NCBI GenBank assembly: GCA_029721515.1
Contig: CM056570.1
Span: 3,170,533 to 3,234,532 of the forward strand
Origin: Synanceia verrucosa
Lineage: Eukaryota > Chordata > Actinopteri > Perciformes > Synanceiidae
Reading direction: 5' to 3'
Length of the DNA stretch: 64,000 nucleotides
The translations under genes were made by a program, and so were the position numbers. Each line of letters opens with the position of its first letter. Positions within the stretch are counted from its first letter, which is position 1. Shown one piece after another: positions 35,801 to 49,989 of this stretch. The notes beneath the pieces were generated by a model. It saw only the letters and a list, made by a program, of their open reading frames with translations, was not told the DNA's origin and did no database searches.

Positions 35801-37880
35801 TGATGAGCTTTTAGAACACGTTAAAATTTTTCATTTTTTTACTTTTTCGACATGCTATAGTATGACGTTTTTTGGCAATTTCCAACATGCTATAAAATAT
35901 TTTTTTTTTCACAAGATATTTCAATATATTTGGCATGAAATCATTCAAAACACATAATAAGTCTTTCTGATTACTTTTTAGAACACGTTAAAATTTTTCA
36001 TTTTTTTACTTTTTCGACATGCTATAGTATGACGTTTTTTGGCAATTTCCAACATGCTATAAAACTGTTTTTTTTTCACAAGATATTTCAATATATTTGG
36101 CATTGAAACATTCAATACATTATAAGTCCTTTTGACGATTTTTTAGAACATTTAAAATTTTTTCATTTTTTGACTTTTTCGACATGCTATAGTATGACAT
36201 TTTTTTGTCAATTTCCAACATGCTATAAAACAGTTTTTTTTTTTTTACAAGATATTTCAATATATTTGGCATTAAAACATTCAATACACTATAATAAGTC
36301 TTTTTGACGAGTTTTTAGAACATTTTTAAATTTTTCATTTTTTGGACTTTTTCGACATGCTATAGTACGACTTTTTTTTTGCAAATTTCCAACATGCTAT
36401 AAAATCGTTTTTTTTTCACAAGATATTTCAATATATTTGGCATGAAATCATTCAACACACTATAATAAGTCTTTCTGATGACTTTTTAGTACATTTCAAT
36501 TTTTTTCATTTTTTGACTTTTTCGACATGCTATAGTATGATGTTTTTTGTCAATTTCCAACATGCTATAAAACAGTTTTTTTTTTCACAAGATATTTCAG
36601 TATATTTGGCATGAAATCATTCAACACACTATAATAAGTCTTTCTGATAACTTTTTAGAAGACGTTAAAATTTTTCATTTTTTGACTTTTTCGACATGCT
36701 ATAGTATGATGTTTTTTTGTCAATTTCCAACATGCTATAAAATAGTTTTTTTTACAAGATATTTCAATATATTTGGCATTGAAACATTCAATACACTATA
36801 ATCAGTCTTTCTGATGACTTTTTAGAACATTTCAAATTTTTTTATTTTTTGACTTTTTCGACATGCCATAGTATGACTTTTTTTTGCAAATTTCCAAAAT
36901 GCTATAAAATTGATTTTTCACAAGATATTTCAATATATTTGGCATGAAATCATTCAGTACACCATAATAAGTCTTTCTGATGACTTTTTAGAACACATTA
37001 AAATATTTCATTTTTTGACTTTTTCGACATGCTATAGTATGGCATTTTTTTGCCAATTTCAAACATGCTATAAAATTGTTTTTTTAAGAGGATATTTCAA
37101 CATATTTGGCATGAAATCATTCAACACATGATAGTAAGTCTTTCTGATGAGCTTTTAGAACACGTTAAAATTTTTCATTTTTTCACTTTTTCAACATGCT
37201 ATAGTATGACTTTTTTTTGCAAATTTCCAAAATGCTACAAAATTGATTTTTTCACAAGATATTTTCAATATATTTGGCATGAAAACATTCAACACACCAT
37301 AATAAGTCTTTCTGAGGACTTTTTAGAACACGTTAAAATTTTTCCTTTTTTTGACTTTTTCGACATGCTATAGTATGACATTTTTTGTCAATTTCCAACA
37401 TGCTATAAAATATTTTTTTCACAAGATATTTCAGTATATTTGGCATGAAATCATTCAACACACTATAATAAGTCTTTCTGATGAGCTTTTAGAACACGTT
37501 AAAATTTTTCATTTTTTTACTTTTTCGACATGCTATAGTATGACGTTTTTTGGCAATTTCCAACATGCTATAAAATATTTTTTTTTTCACAAGATATTTC
37601 AATATATTTGGCATGAAATCATTCAAAACACATAATAAGTCTTTCTGATTACTTTTTAGAACACGTTAAAATTTTTCATTTTTTTACTTTTTCGACATGC
37701 TATAGTATGACGTTTTTTGGCAATTTCCAACATGCTATAAAACTGTTTTTTTTTCACAAGATATTTCAATATATTTGGCATTGAAACATTCAATACATTA
37801 TAAGTCCTTTTGACGATTTTTTAGAACATTTAAAATTTTTTCATTTTTTGACTTTTTCGACATGCTATAGTATGACATTT
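32840..37880. repeat. Higher-order repeat: three copies of a ~1.68-kb ten-monomer unit
   Basis: Diagnostic monomers recur at a fixed distance. The gtacgactttttttttgcaa variant appears near 33,010, 34,685 and 36,365, and the aagaggatatttcaacatat variant at about 33,730, 35,405 and 37,085. Spacing is about 1,675-1,680 bp, i.e. ten monomers. Copies are almost identical except for homopolymer lengths and rare substitutions (for example catgccataaaatag at 35,050). A five-monomer partial copy lies at about 39,040-39,850. Confidence 0.9.
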
Positions 37881-40800
37881 TTTTGTCAATTTCCAACATG
37901 CTATAAAATTGATTTTTTTCACAAGAAATTTCAATATATTTGGCATGAAATCATTCAACACACCATAATAAATCTTTCTGATGACTTCTTAGAACACGTT
38001 AAAATTTTTCATTTTTTGACTTTTTCGACATGCTATAGTATGACGTTTTTTGTCACTTTCCAACATGCTATAAAATAGTTTTTTTCCACAAGATATTTCA
38101 ATATATTTGGCATGAAATCATTCAACACATGATAGTAAGTCTTTCTGATGAGCTTTTAGAACACGTTAAAATCTTTCATTTTTTCACTTTTTCAACATGC
38201 TATAGTATGACTTTTTTTTGCAAATTTCCAAAATGCTATAAAATTGATTTTTTCACAAGATATTTTCAATATATTTGGCATGAAATCATTCAACACACCA
38301 TAATAAGTCTTTCTGTTAACTTTTTAGAACATGTTAAAATTTTTCATTTTTTGACTTTTTCGACATGCTATAGTATGACGTTTTTTGTCAATTTCCAACA
38401 TGCTATAAAATTGTTTTTTTCACAAGATATTTCAATATATTTGGCAAGAAATCATTCAACACACTATAATAAGTCTTTCTGATGAGCTTTTAGAACACGT
38501 TAAAATTTTTCATTTTTTGACATTTCAACATGCTATAGTATGACATTTTTTTTGCCAATTTCCAACATGCTATAAAATTGATATTTTCACAAGATATTTC
38601 AATATATTTGGCATGAAATCATTCAACACACCATAATAAGTCTTTCTGATGACTTTTTAAAACACATAAAAAAATTTAATTTTTTGACTTTTTCGACATG
38701 CTATAGTATGACGTTTTTTTGTCAATTTCCAACATGCTATAAAACAGTTTTTTTTCACAAGATATTTCAATATATTTGGCATTGAAACATTCACTACATT
38801 ATAATGAGTCCTTTTGACGAGTTTTTAGAACATTTCAAAATTTTTAATTTTTTGACTTTTTCGACAAGCTATAGTATGTCTTTTTTTTGCAAATTTCCAA
38901 AATGCTATAAAATTGATTTTCCACAAGATATTTCAATATATTTGGCATGAAATCATTAAAAACACATTATAATAAGTCTTTCTGATTACTTTTTAGAACA
39001 CGTTAAAATTTTTCATTTTTTGACTTTTTCGACATGCTATAGTATGGCATTTTTTTGCCAATTTCAAACATGCTATAAAATTGTTTTTTTAAGAGGATAT
39101 TTCAACATATTTGGCATGAAATCATTCAACACATGATAGTAAGTCTTTCTGATGAGCTTTTAGAACACGTTAAAATTTTTCATTTTTTCACTTTTTCAAC
39201 ATGCTATAGTATGACTTTTTTTTGCAAATTTCCAAAATGCTACAAAATTGATTTTTTCACAAGATATTTTCAATATATTTGGCATGAAAACATTCAACAC
39301 ACCATAATAAGTCTTTCTGAGGACTTTTTAGAACACGTTAAAATTTTTCCTTTTTTTGACTTTTTCGACATGCTATAGTATGACATTTTTTGTCAATTTC
39401 CAACATGCTATAAAATATTTTTTTTTCACAAGATATTTCAGTATATTTGGCATGAAATCATTCAACACACTATAATAAGTCTTTCTGATGAGCTTTTAGA
39501 ACACGTTAAAATTTTTCATTTTTTTACTTTTTCGACATGCTATAGTATGACGTTTTTTGGCAATTTCCAACATGCTATAAAATATTTTTTTTTTCACAAG
39601 ATATTTCAATATATTTGGCATGAAATCATTCAAAACACATAATAAGTCTTTCTGATTACTTTTTAGAACACGTTAAAATTTTTCATTTTTTTACTTTTTC
39701 GACATGCTATAGTATGACGTTTTTTGGCAATTTCCAACATGCTATAAAACTGTTTTTTTTTCACAAGATATTTCAATATATTTGGCATTGAAACATTCAA
39801 TACATTATAAGTCCTTTTGACGATTTTTTAGAACATTTAAAATTTCTTCATTTTTTGACTTTTTCGACATGCTATAGTATGACATATTTTGTCAATGTCC
39901 AACATGCTACAAAATAGTTTTTTTTTTTCACAAGATATTTCAATATATTTGGCATGAAATCATTCAACACACTATAATAAGTCTTTCTGATGACTTTTTA
40001 GTACATTTCAATTTTTTTCATTTTTTGACTTTTTCGACATGCTATAGTATGGCATTTTTTTTGCCAATTTCCAACATGCTATAAAATTGTTTTTTTAAGA
40101 GGATATTTCAACATATTTGGCATGAAATCATTCAGTACACCATAATAAGTCTTTCTGATGACTTTTTAGAACAGGTTAAAATTTTTCCTTTTTGACTTTT
40201 TCGACATGCTATAGTATGACTTTTTTTTTCAAATTTCGAAAATGCTATAAAATTGATTTTTTCACAAGATATTTTCAATATATTTGGCATGAAATCATTC
40301 AACACACCATAATAAGTCTTTCTGAGGACTTTTTAGAACACGTTAAAATTTTTCCTTTTTTGACTTTTTCAACATGCTATAGTATGACATTTTTTTTGTC
40401 AATTTCCAACATGCTATAAAATATTTTTTTTTTCACAAGATATTTCAGTATATTTGGCATGAAATCATTCAACACACTATAATAAGTCTTTCTGACGAGC
40501 TTTTAGAACACGTTAAAATTTCTTCATTTTTTGACTTTTTCGACATGCTATAGTATGACATTTTTCGTCAATGTCCAACATGCTATAAAATAGTTTTTTT
40601 TTTCCACAAGATATTTCAATATTTGGCATGAAATCATTCAACACACTATAATAAGTCTTTCTGATGACTTTTTAGAACACATTAAAATTTTTCATTTTTG
40701 ACTTTTTCGACATGCTATAGTATGACGTTTTTTGTCAATTTCCAACATGCTATAAAATAGTTTTTCTTCGCAAGATATTTCAATATATTTGGCATTGACA

Positions 40801-43800
40801 CATTCAATACATTATAAGTCCTTTTGACGAGTTTTTAGAACATTTAAAATTTTTCCTTTTTTTGACTTTTTCGACATGCTATAGTATGACATTTTTTGTC
40901 AATTTCCAACATGCTATAAAATTTTTTTTTTTTCACAAGATATTTCAGTATATTTGGCATGAAATCATTCAACACACTATAATAAGTCTTTCTGATGAGC
41001 TTTTAGAACACGTTAAAATTTTTCATTTTTTGACTTTTTCGACATGCTATAGTATGATGTTTTTTGTCAATTTCCAACATGCTATAAAACAGTTTTTTTT
41101 TCACAAGATATTTCAATATATTTGGCATTGTAACATTCAATACACTATAATAAGTCCTTTTGACGAGTTTTTAGAACACGTTAAAATTTTTTAATTTTTT
41201 CACCTTTTCGACATGCTATAGTATGACTTTTTTTTTCAAATTTCCAAAATGCTATAAAATTGATTTTTTCACAAGATATTTTCAATATATTTGGCATGAA
41301 ATCATTCAACACACCATAATAAGTCTTTCTGAGGACTTTTTAGAACACGTTAAAATTTTTCCTTTTTTGACATTTTCAACATGCTATAGTATGACATTTT
41401 TTTTGTCAATTTCCAACATGCTATAAAACAGTTTTTTTTTTCACAAGATATTTCAAAAAATTTGGCATTGTAACATTCAATACACTATAATAAGTCCTTT
41501 TGACGAGTTTTTAGAACACGTTAAAATTTTTCCTTTTTGACTTTTTCGACATGCTATAGTATGACGTTTTTTGTCAATTTCCAACATGCTATAAAATAGT
41601 TTTTTTTTCACAAGATATTTCAATATATTTGGCATGAAATCAACACACTATAATAAGTCTTTCTGATGACTTTTTAGAACAGGTTAAAATTTTTCATTTT
41701 TTGACTTTTTGGACATGCTATAGTATGACGTTTTTTGTCAAATTCCAACATGCTATAAAATAGTTTTTTTTTTCACAAGATATTTCAGAATATTTGGCAT
41801 GAAATCATTCAACACACCATAATAAGTCTTTCTGATGAGCTTTTAGAACACGTTAAAATTTTTCATTTTTTTACTTTTTCGACATGCTATAGTATGACGT
41901 TTTTTGTCAATTTCCAACATGCTATAAAATAGTTTTTTTTTCACAAGATATTTCAATATATTTGGCATTGAAACATTCAATACATTATAAGTCCTTTTGA
42001 TGAGTTTTTAGAACATTTAAAATTTCTTCATTTTTTGACTTTTTCGACATGCTATAGTATGACATATTTTGTCAATGTCCAACATGCTACAAAATAGTTT
42101 TTTTTTTCACAAGATATTTCAATATATTTGGCATGAAATCATTCAACACACTAAAATAAGTCTTTCTGATGACTTTTTAGTACATTTCAATTTTTTTCAT
42201 TTTTTGACTTTTTCGACATGCTATAGTATGGCATTTTTTTTTGCCAATTTCCAACATGCTATAAAATTGTTTTTTTAAGAGGATATTTCAACATATTTGG
42301 CATGAAATCATTCAGTACACCATAATAAGTCTTTCTGATGACTTTTTAGAACACGTTAAAATTTTTCATTTTTTGACTTTTTCGACATGCTATAGTATGA
42401 TGTTTTTTGTCAATTTTCAACATGCTATAAAATAGTTTTTTTTTCACAAGATATTTCAATATATTTGGCATTGTAACATTCAATACACTATAATAAGTCC
42501 TTTTGACGAGTTTTTGGAACACGTTAAAATTTTTCCTTTTTGACTTTTTCGACATGCTATAGTATGACGTTTTTTGTCAATTTCCAACATGCTATAAAAT
42601 AGTTTTTTTTTCACAAGATATTTCAATATATTTGGAATGAAATCAACACACTATAGTAAGTCTTTCTGATGACTTTTTAGAACAGGTTAAAATTTTTCAT
42701 TTTTTGACTTTTTTGACATGCTATAGTATGACGTTTTTTGTCAAATTCCAACATGCTATAAAATAGTTTTTTTTTTCCACAAGATATTTCAATATTTGGC
42801 ATGAAATCATTCAACACACTATAATAAGTCTTTCTGATGAGCTTTTAGAACACGTTAAAATTTTTCATTTTTTTTACTTTTTCGACATGCTATAGTATGA
42901 CTTTTTTTTGCAAATTTCCAAAATGCTATAAAATTGATTTTTACACAAGATATTTTCAATATATTTGGCATGAAATCATTCAACACACCATAATAAGTCT
43001 TTCTGATAACTTTTTAGAACACGTTAAAATTTTTCATTTTTTTACTTTTTCGACATGCTATAGTATGACGTTTTTTGGCAATTTCCAACATGCTATAAAA
43101 TATTTTTTTTTCACAAGATATTTCAATATATTTGGCATGAAATCATTCAAAACACATTATAATAAGTCTTTCTGATTACTTTTTAGAACACGTTAAAATT
43201 TTTCCTTTTTGACTTTTTCGACATGCTATAGTATGACGTTTTTTGTCAATTTCCAACATGCTATAAAATAGTTTTTTTTTCACAAGATATTTCAATATAT
43301 TTGGCATGAAATCAACACACTATAATAAGTCTTTCTGATGACTTTTTAGAACAGGTTAAAATTTTTCATTTTTTGACTTTTTTGACATGCTATAGTATGA
43401 CGTTTTTTGTCAAATTCCAACATGCTATAAAATAGGTTTTTTTTTCACAAGATATTTCAGTATATTTGGCATGAAATCATTCAACACACTATAATAAGTC
43501 TTTCTGATGAGCTTTTAGAACACGTTAAAATTTTTCATTTTTTTACTTTTTCGACATGCTATAGTATGACGTTTTTTGGCAATTTCCAACATGCTATAAA
43601 ACAGTTTTTTTTCACAAGATATTTCAATATATTTGGCATTGTAACATTCAATACACTATAATAAGTCCTTTTGACGAGTTTTTAGAACACGTTAAAATTT
43701 TTCCTTTTTGACTTTTTCGACATGCTATAGTATGACGTTTTTTGTCAATTTCCAACATGCTATAAAATAGTTTTTTTTTCACAAGATATTTCAATATATT

Positions 43801-44229
43801 TGGCATGAAATCAACACACTATAATAAGTCTTTCTGATGACTTTTTAGAACAGGTTAAAATTTTTCATTTTTTGACTTTTTTGACATGCTATATAGTATG
43901 ACGTTTTTTGTCAAATTCCAACATGCTATAAAACTGTTTTTTTTTTTCACAAGATATTTCAATATATTTGGCATTGAAACATTCAATACATTATAAGTCC
44001 TTTTGATGAGTTTTTAGAACATTTAAAATTTCTTCATTTTTTGACTTTTTCGACATGCTATAGTATGACATTTTTCGTCAATGTCCAACATGCTATAAAA
44101 TTTTTTTTTTTTCACAAGATATTTCAATATATTTGGCAAGAAATCATTCAACACACTATAATAAGTCTTTCTGATGAGCTTTTAGAACACGTTAAAATTT
44201 TTCATTTTTGACTTTTTCGACATGCTATA

Positions 44230-46880
44230 GTATGATGTTTTTTGTCAATTTCCAACATGCTATAAAATAGTTTTTTTTTTCACAAGATATTTCAATATAT
44301 TTGGCATGAAATCATTCAACACACTATAATAAGTCTTTCTGATGACTTTTTAGTACATTCCAATTTTTTTCATTTTTTGACTTTTTCGACATGCTATAGT
44401 ATGGCATTTTTTGTCACTTTCCAACATGCTATAAAATACTTTTTTTCCACAAGATATTTCAATATATTGGGCATTGAAACATTCAATACATTATAATAAG
44501 TCTTTTTGATGAGTTTTTGGAACATTTTAAATTTTTTCAGTTTTTTACTTTTTCGACATGCTATAGTATGACATTTTTTGTCAATTTCCAACATGCTATA
44601 AAATATTTTTTTTTTTCACAAGATATTTCAGTATATTTGGCATGAAATCATTCAACACACTATAATAAGTCTTTCTGATGAGCTTTTAGAACACGTTAAA
44701 ATTTTTCATTTTTTTACTTTTTCGACATGCTATAGTATGACGTTTTTTGGCAATTTCCAACATGCTATAAAATATTTTTTTTTTCACAAGATATTTCAAT
44801 ATATTTGGCATGAAATCATTCAACACATTATAATAAGTCTTTCTGATTACTTTTTAGAACACGTTAAAATTTTTCATTTTTTGACTTTTTCGACATGCTA
44901 TAGTATGGCATTTTTTTGCCAATTTCAAACATACTATAAAATTGTTTTTTTAAGAGGATATTTCAACATATTTGGCATGAAATCATTCAACACATGATAG
45001 TAAGTCTTTCTGATGAGCTTTTAGAACATGTTAAAATTTTTCATTTTTTCACTTTTTCGACATGCTATAGTATGACTTTTTTTTTCAAATTTCCAAAATG
45101 CTATAAAATTGATTTTTTCACAAGATATTTTCAATATATCTGGCATGAAATCATTCAACACACCATAATAAGTCTTTCTGAGGACTTTTTAGAACACGTT
45201 AAAATTTTTCATTTTTTGACTTTTTCGACATGCTATAGTATGACATTTTTTTTGTCAATTTCCAACATGCTATGAAATTGATTTTTTTCACAAGATATTT
45301 CAATATATTTGGCATGAAATCATTCAAAACACTATAATAAGTCTTTCTGATAACTTTTTAGAACATGTTAAAATTTTTCATTTTTTGACTTTTTCGACAT
45401 GCTATAGTATGACGTTTTTTGTCAATTTTCAACATGCTATAAAATTGTTTTTTTCACAAGATATTTCAATATATTTGGCAAGAAATCATTCAACACACTA
45501 ATAAGTCTTTCTGATGAGCTTTTAGAACACGTTAAAATTTTTCATTTTTTTACTTTTTCGACATGCTATAGTATGACGTTTTTTGTCAATTTCCAACATG
45601 CTATAAAATAGTTTTTTTTTTCACAAGATATTTCAATATATTTGGCATGAAATCATTCAACACACTATAATAAGTCTTTCTGATGACTTTTTAGTACATT
45701 CCAATTTTTTTCATTTTTTGACTTTTTCGACATGCTATAGTATGGCATTTTTTGTCACTTTCCAACATGCTATAAAATACTTTTTTTCCACAAGATATTT
45801 CAATATATTGGGCATTGAAACATTCAATACATTATAATAAGTCTTTTTGATGAGTTTTTGGAACATTTTAAATTTTTTCAGTTTTTTACTTTTTCGACAT
45901 GCTATAGTATGACATTTTTTGTCAATTTCCAACATGCTATAAAATATTTTTTTTTCACAAGATATTTCAGTATATTTGGCATGAAATCATTCAACACACT
46001 ATAATAAGTCTTTCTGATGAGCTTTTAGAACACGTTAAAATTTTTCATTTTTTTACTTTTTCGACATGCTATAGTATGACGTTTTTTGGCAATTTCCAAC
46101 ATGCTATAAAATATTTTTTTTTTCACAAGATATTTCAATATATTTGGCATGAAATCATTCAACACATTATAATAAGTCTTTCTGATTACTTTTTAGAACA
46201 CGTTAAAATTTTTCATTTTTTGACTTTTTCGACATGCTATAGTATGGCATTTTTTGCCAATTTCAAACATACTATAAAATTGTTTTTTTAAGAGGATATT
46301 TCAACATATTTGGCATGAAATCATTCAACACATGATAGTAAGTCTTTCTGATGAGCTTTTAGAACATGTTAAAATTTTTCATTTTTTCACTTTTTCGACA
46401 TGCTATAGTATGACTTTTTTTTTCAAATTTCCAAAATGCTATAAAATTGATTTTTTCACAAGATATTTTCAATATATCTGGCATGAAATCATTCAACACA
46501 CCATAATAAGTCTTTCTGAGGACTTTTTAGAACACGTTAAAATTTTTCATTTTTTGACTTTTTCGACATGCTATAGTATGACATTTTTTTTGTCAATTTC
46601 CAACATGCTATGAAATTGATTTTTTTCACAAGATATTTCAATATATTTGGCATGAAATCATTCAAAACACTATAATAAGTCTTTCTGATAACTTTTTAGA
46701 ACATGTTAAAATTTTTCATTTTTTGACTTTTTCGACATGCTATAGTATGACGTTTTTTGTCAATTTTCAACATGCTATAAAATTGTTTTTTTCACAAGAT
46801 ATTTCAATATATTTGGCAAGAAATCATTCAACACACTAATAAGTCTTTCTGATGAGCTTTTAGAACACGTTAAAATTTTT
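44230..46880. repeat. Adjacent ~1.34-kb eight-monomer duplication within the satellite
   Basis: The gtatggcattttttgtcact / ataaaatactttttttccac monomer at about 44,400 recurs at about 45,741, and the following monomers repeat in the same order, including the variants atatattgggcattgaaac and ttcaaacatactataaaatt. Offset is about 1,341 bp, eight monomers. This is a second, separate amplification event. Confidence 0.85.
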
Positions 46881-48902
46881 CATTTTTGACTTTTTCGACA
46901 TGCTATAGTATGACGTTTTTTGTCAATTTCCAACATGCTATAAAATAGTTTTTCTTCGCAAGATATTTCAATATATTTGGCATTGAAACATTCAATACAT
47001 TATAAGTCCTTTTGACGAGTTTTTAGAACATTTAAAATTTTTCCTTTTTTTGACTTTTTCGACATGCTATAGTATGACATTTTTTGTCAATTTCCAACAT
47101 GCTATAAAATATTTTTTTTTCACAAGATATTTCAATATATTTGGCAAGAAATCATTCAACACACTATAATAAGTCTTTCTGATGAGCTTTTAGAACACGT
47201 TAAAATTCTTCATTTTTGACTTTTTCGACATGCTATAGTATGACGTTTTTTGTCAATTTCCAACATGCTATAAAATTGATTTTTTTCACAAGATATTTCA
47301 ATATATTTGGCATGAAATCATTCAACACACCATAATAAATCTTTCTGATGACTTCTTAGAACACGTTAAAATTTTTCATTTTTTTTCACTTTTTCGACAT
47401 GCTATAGTATGACGTTTTTTGTCAATTTCCAACATGCTATAAAACTGTTTTTTTTTCACAAGATATTTCAATATATTTGGCATTGAAACATTCAATACAT
47501 TATAAGTCTTTTTGATGAGTTTTTAGAACATTTAAAATTTCTTCATTTTTTGACTTTTTCGACATGCTATAGTATGACATATTTTGTCAATGTCCAACAT
47601 GCTACAAAATAGTTTTTTTTTTCACAAGATATTTCAATATATTTGGCATGAAATCATTCAACACACTATAATAAGTCTTTCTGATGACTTTTTAGTACAT
47701 TTCAATTTTTTTCATATTTTGACTTTTTCGACATGCTATAGTATAGCATTTTTTTGCTAATTTCCAACATGCTATAAAATTGTTTTTTTAAGAGGATATT
47801 TCAACATATTTGGCATGAAATCATTCAGTACACCATAATAAGTCTTTCTGATGACTTTTTAGAACACGTTAAAATTTTTCATTTTTTGACTTTTTTTGAC
47901 ATGCTATAGTATGACGTTTTTTGTCAATTTCCAACATGCTATAAAATAGTTTTTTTTTTTCCACAAGATATTTCAATATTTGGCATGAAATCATTCAACA
48001 CACTATAATAAGTCTTTCTGATGACTTTTTAGAACACGTTAAAATTTTTCATTTTTTGACGTTTTCGACATGCTATAGATGATGTTTTTTTGTCAATTTC
48101 CAACATGCTATAAAATTGATTTTTTAACAAGATATTTCAATATATTTGGCATGAAATCATTCAGTACACTATAATAAGTCTTTCTGATGACTTTTTAGAA
48201 CACGTTAAAATTTTTCATTTTTTGACGTTTTCGATATGCTATAGTATGATGTTTTTTTGTCAATTTCCAACATGCTATAAAACAGTTTTTTTTTTCCACA
48301 AGATATTTCAATATATTTGGCATGAAATCATTTAACACACTATAATAAGTCTTTCTGATGACTTTTTGGAACATTTAAATTTTTTCATTTTGTGACTTTT
48401 TCGACATGCTATAGTATGGCATTTTTTTGCCAATTTCCAACATGCTATAAAATTGTTTTTTTAAGAGGATATTTCAATATATTTGGCATGAAATCATTCA
48501 ACACACTATAATCAGTCTTTCTGATGACTTTTTAGAACACGTTAAAATTTTTCATTTTGTGACTTTTTTGACATGCTATAGTATGACGTTTTTTGTCACT
48601 TTCCAGCATGCTATACAATAGTTTTTTTCCACAAGATATTTCAATATATTTGGCATTGAAACATTCAATACATTATAACAAGTCTTTTTGATGAGTTTTT
48701 AGAACATTTTAAATTTTTTCAGTTTTTTACTTTTTCGACATGCTATAGTATGACATTTTTTGTCAATTTCCAACATGCTATAAAATACTTTTTTTTCACA
48801 AGATATTTCAATATATCTGGCATTGAAACATTCAAAACACTATGATAAGTCTTTTTGAAGAGTTTTTAGAACATTTTAAATTTTTTTAGTTGTTGACTTT
48901 TT

Positions 48903-49205
48903 TGACTTGGGCTGGGAATCGGAGGGTCGCCAGTTCAAGTCCAGGTCGGACCAAATGTGGAGAGGAGACTGGTAGCTGGAGAGGTGCCAGTTCCTCTTCC
49001 TGGGCACTGCCGAGGTGCCCTTGAGCAAGGCACCAAACCCCCAACTGCTCGGGACGCCTGAATAAGGGGCAGCCCCTTCACTCTGACACCTCTCCTCCAA
49101 TGCATGTGTGTTTCATAACTTGTGTGTGATGTGCAACTGAGAAATAATAACAGAGTGAAAAAATGTAATTTCCCCATTGAGGGATTAATAAAGTAAGTCT
49201 TCTTC
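48903..49205 (+). mobile_element. tRNA-derived SINE inserted in the satellite
   Basis: The satellite unit is broken after gttgacttttttgac and resumes at ttttcaacatgctatgaaat. Between them is non-satellite, GC-richer sequence. Its start (ctgggaatcggagggtcgcc followed by agttcaagtcc) resembles the T-arm/B-box of a tRNA-related SINE head. The middle gaggtgcccttgagcaaggc followed by accaaacccccaactgctc is a widespread fish SINE core. The end aatttccccattgagggatt then aataaagtaagtcttcttct is a LINE-type tail. The A-box part of the head is missing, so the copy is 5' truncated. Confidence 0.75.
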
Positions 49206-49989
49206 TGTTTTCAACATGCTATGAAATTGATTTTTCACGAGATATTTCAAAATATTTTGGCATTAAACCTTTCAAAACACTGTAAAATGTCTTTCAGATG
49301 ACTTTTTAGAACATTTTAAATTTTTTCATTTTTTGGAGTTTTTTGACATGCAATAGTATGACGATTTCAACATGCTATGAAATTGCTTCTACATAAGATA
49401 TTCCAACATATTTGGCATGAAATCATTCAACACACTATAATAAGGCTTTCTGATGACTTTTTAGAACATCTTAAAATTTTTCATTTTTTGAATTTTTTGA
49501 CATGCTGTAGTATGACATCTTTTGACTATTTCCAACATGCTATAAAATTTTATTTTTTCACAAGTTATTTCAATATATTTGGCATGAAATCATTAAACAC
49601 ACTGTAATAAGTCTTTCTGATGACTTGTTAGAAGATTTAAATTTTTTGACTTGTTGATTTTTTTGCCATGCTATAGTATGACATCTTTTGACAATTCTGG
49701 TCATGATATAAAATGCCTTTGCTGACATTTTTTTTTCAACTTATGATGCTATGAAATCATTTAAAGTACTTGAAAAAGTCGTTGTGATGACTTTTTGGCA
49801 CGTTATAAAATTTGCCTTTTTTTTTTAATGTTTTTCAACATATTATACTATGACATCTTGACAATTCTGGTCATGTTTTAAAATGGCATTTTTTTGCAAC
49901 CTTTTTCAATATAATGTGTTGTGAAATCATTTGCCATACAATGACAAGCCTCCTGACGACTTTTTTCACAATTTTTTTATTTGTTCGAC

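Noticed and set aside
33554..46613. Many near-identical open frames of 60-117 codons with FSTCYSMTFF and FQYIWHEIIQ
   Set aside because: They follow the satellite monomer, whose ~168-bp length is often a multiple of three. Start and stop positions vary with T-run length, and there is no coding signature.
48903..49205. Possible genuine tRNA gene
   Set aside because: Only a B-box-like agttcaagtcc is present. There is no A box or cloverleaf, and the sequence continues into a SINE core and tail.
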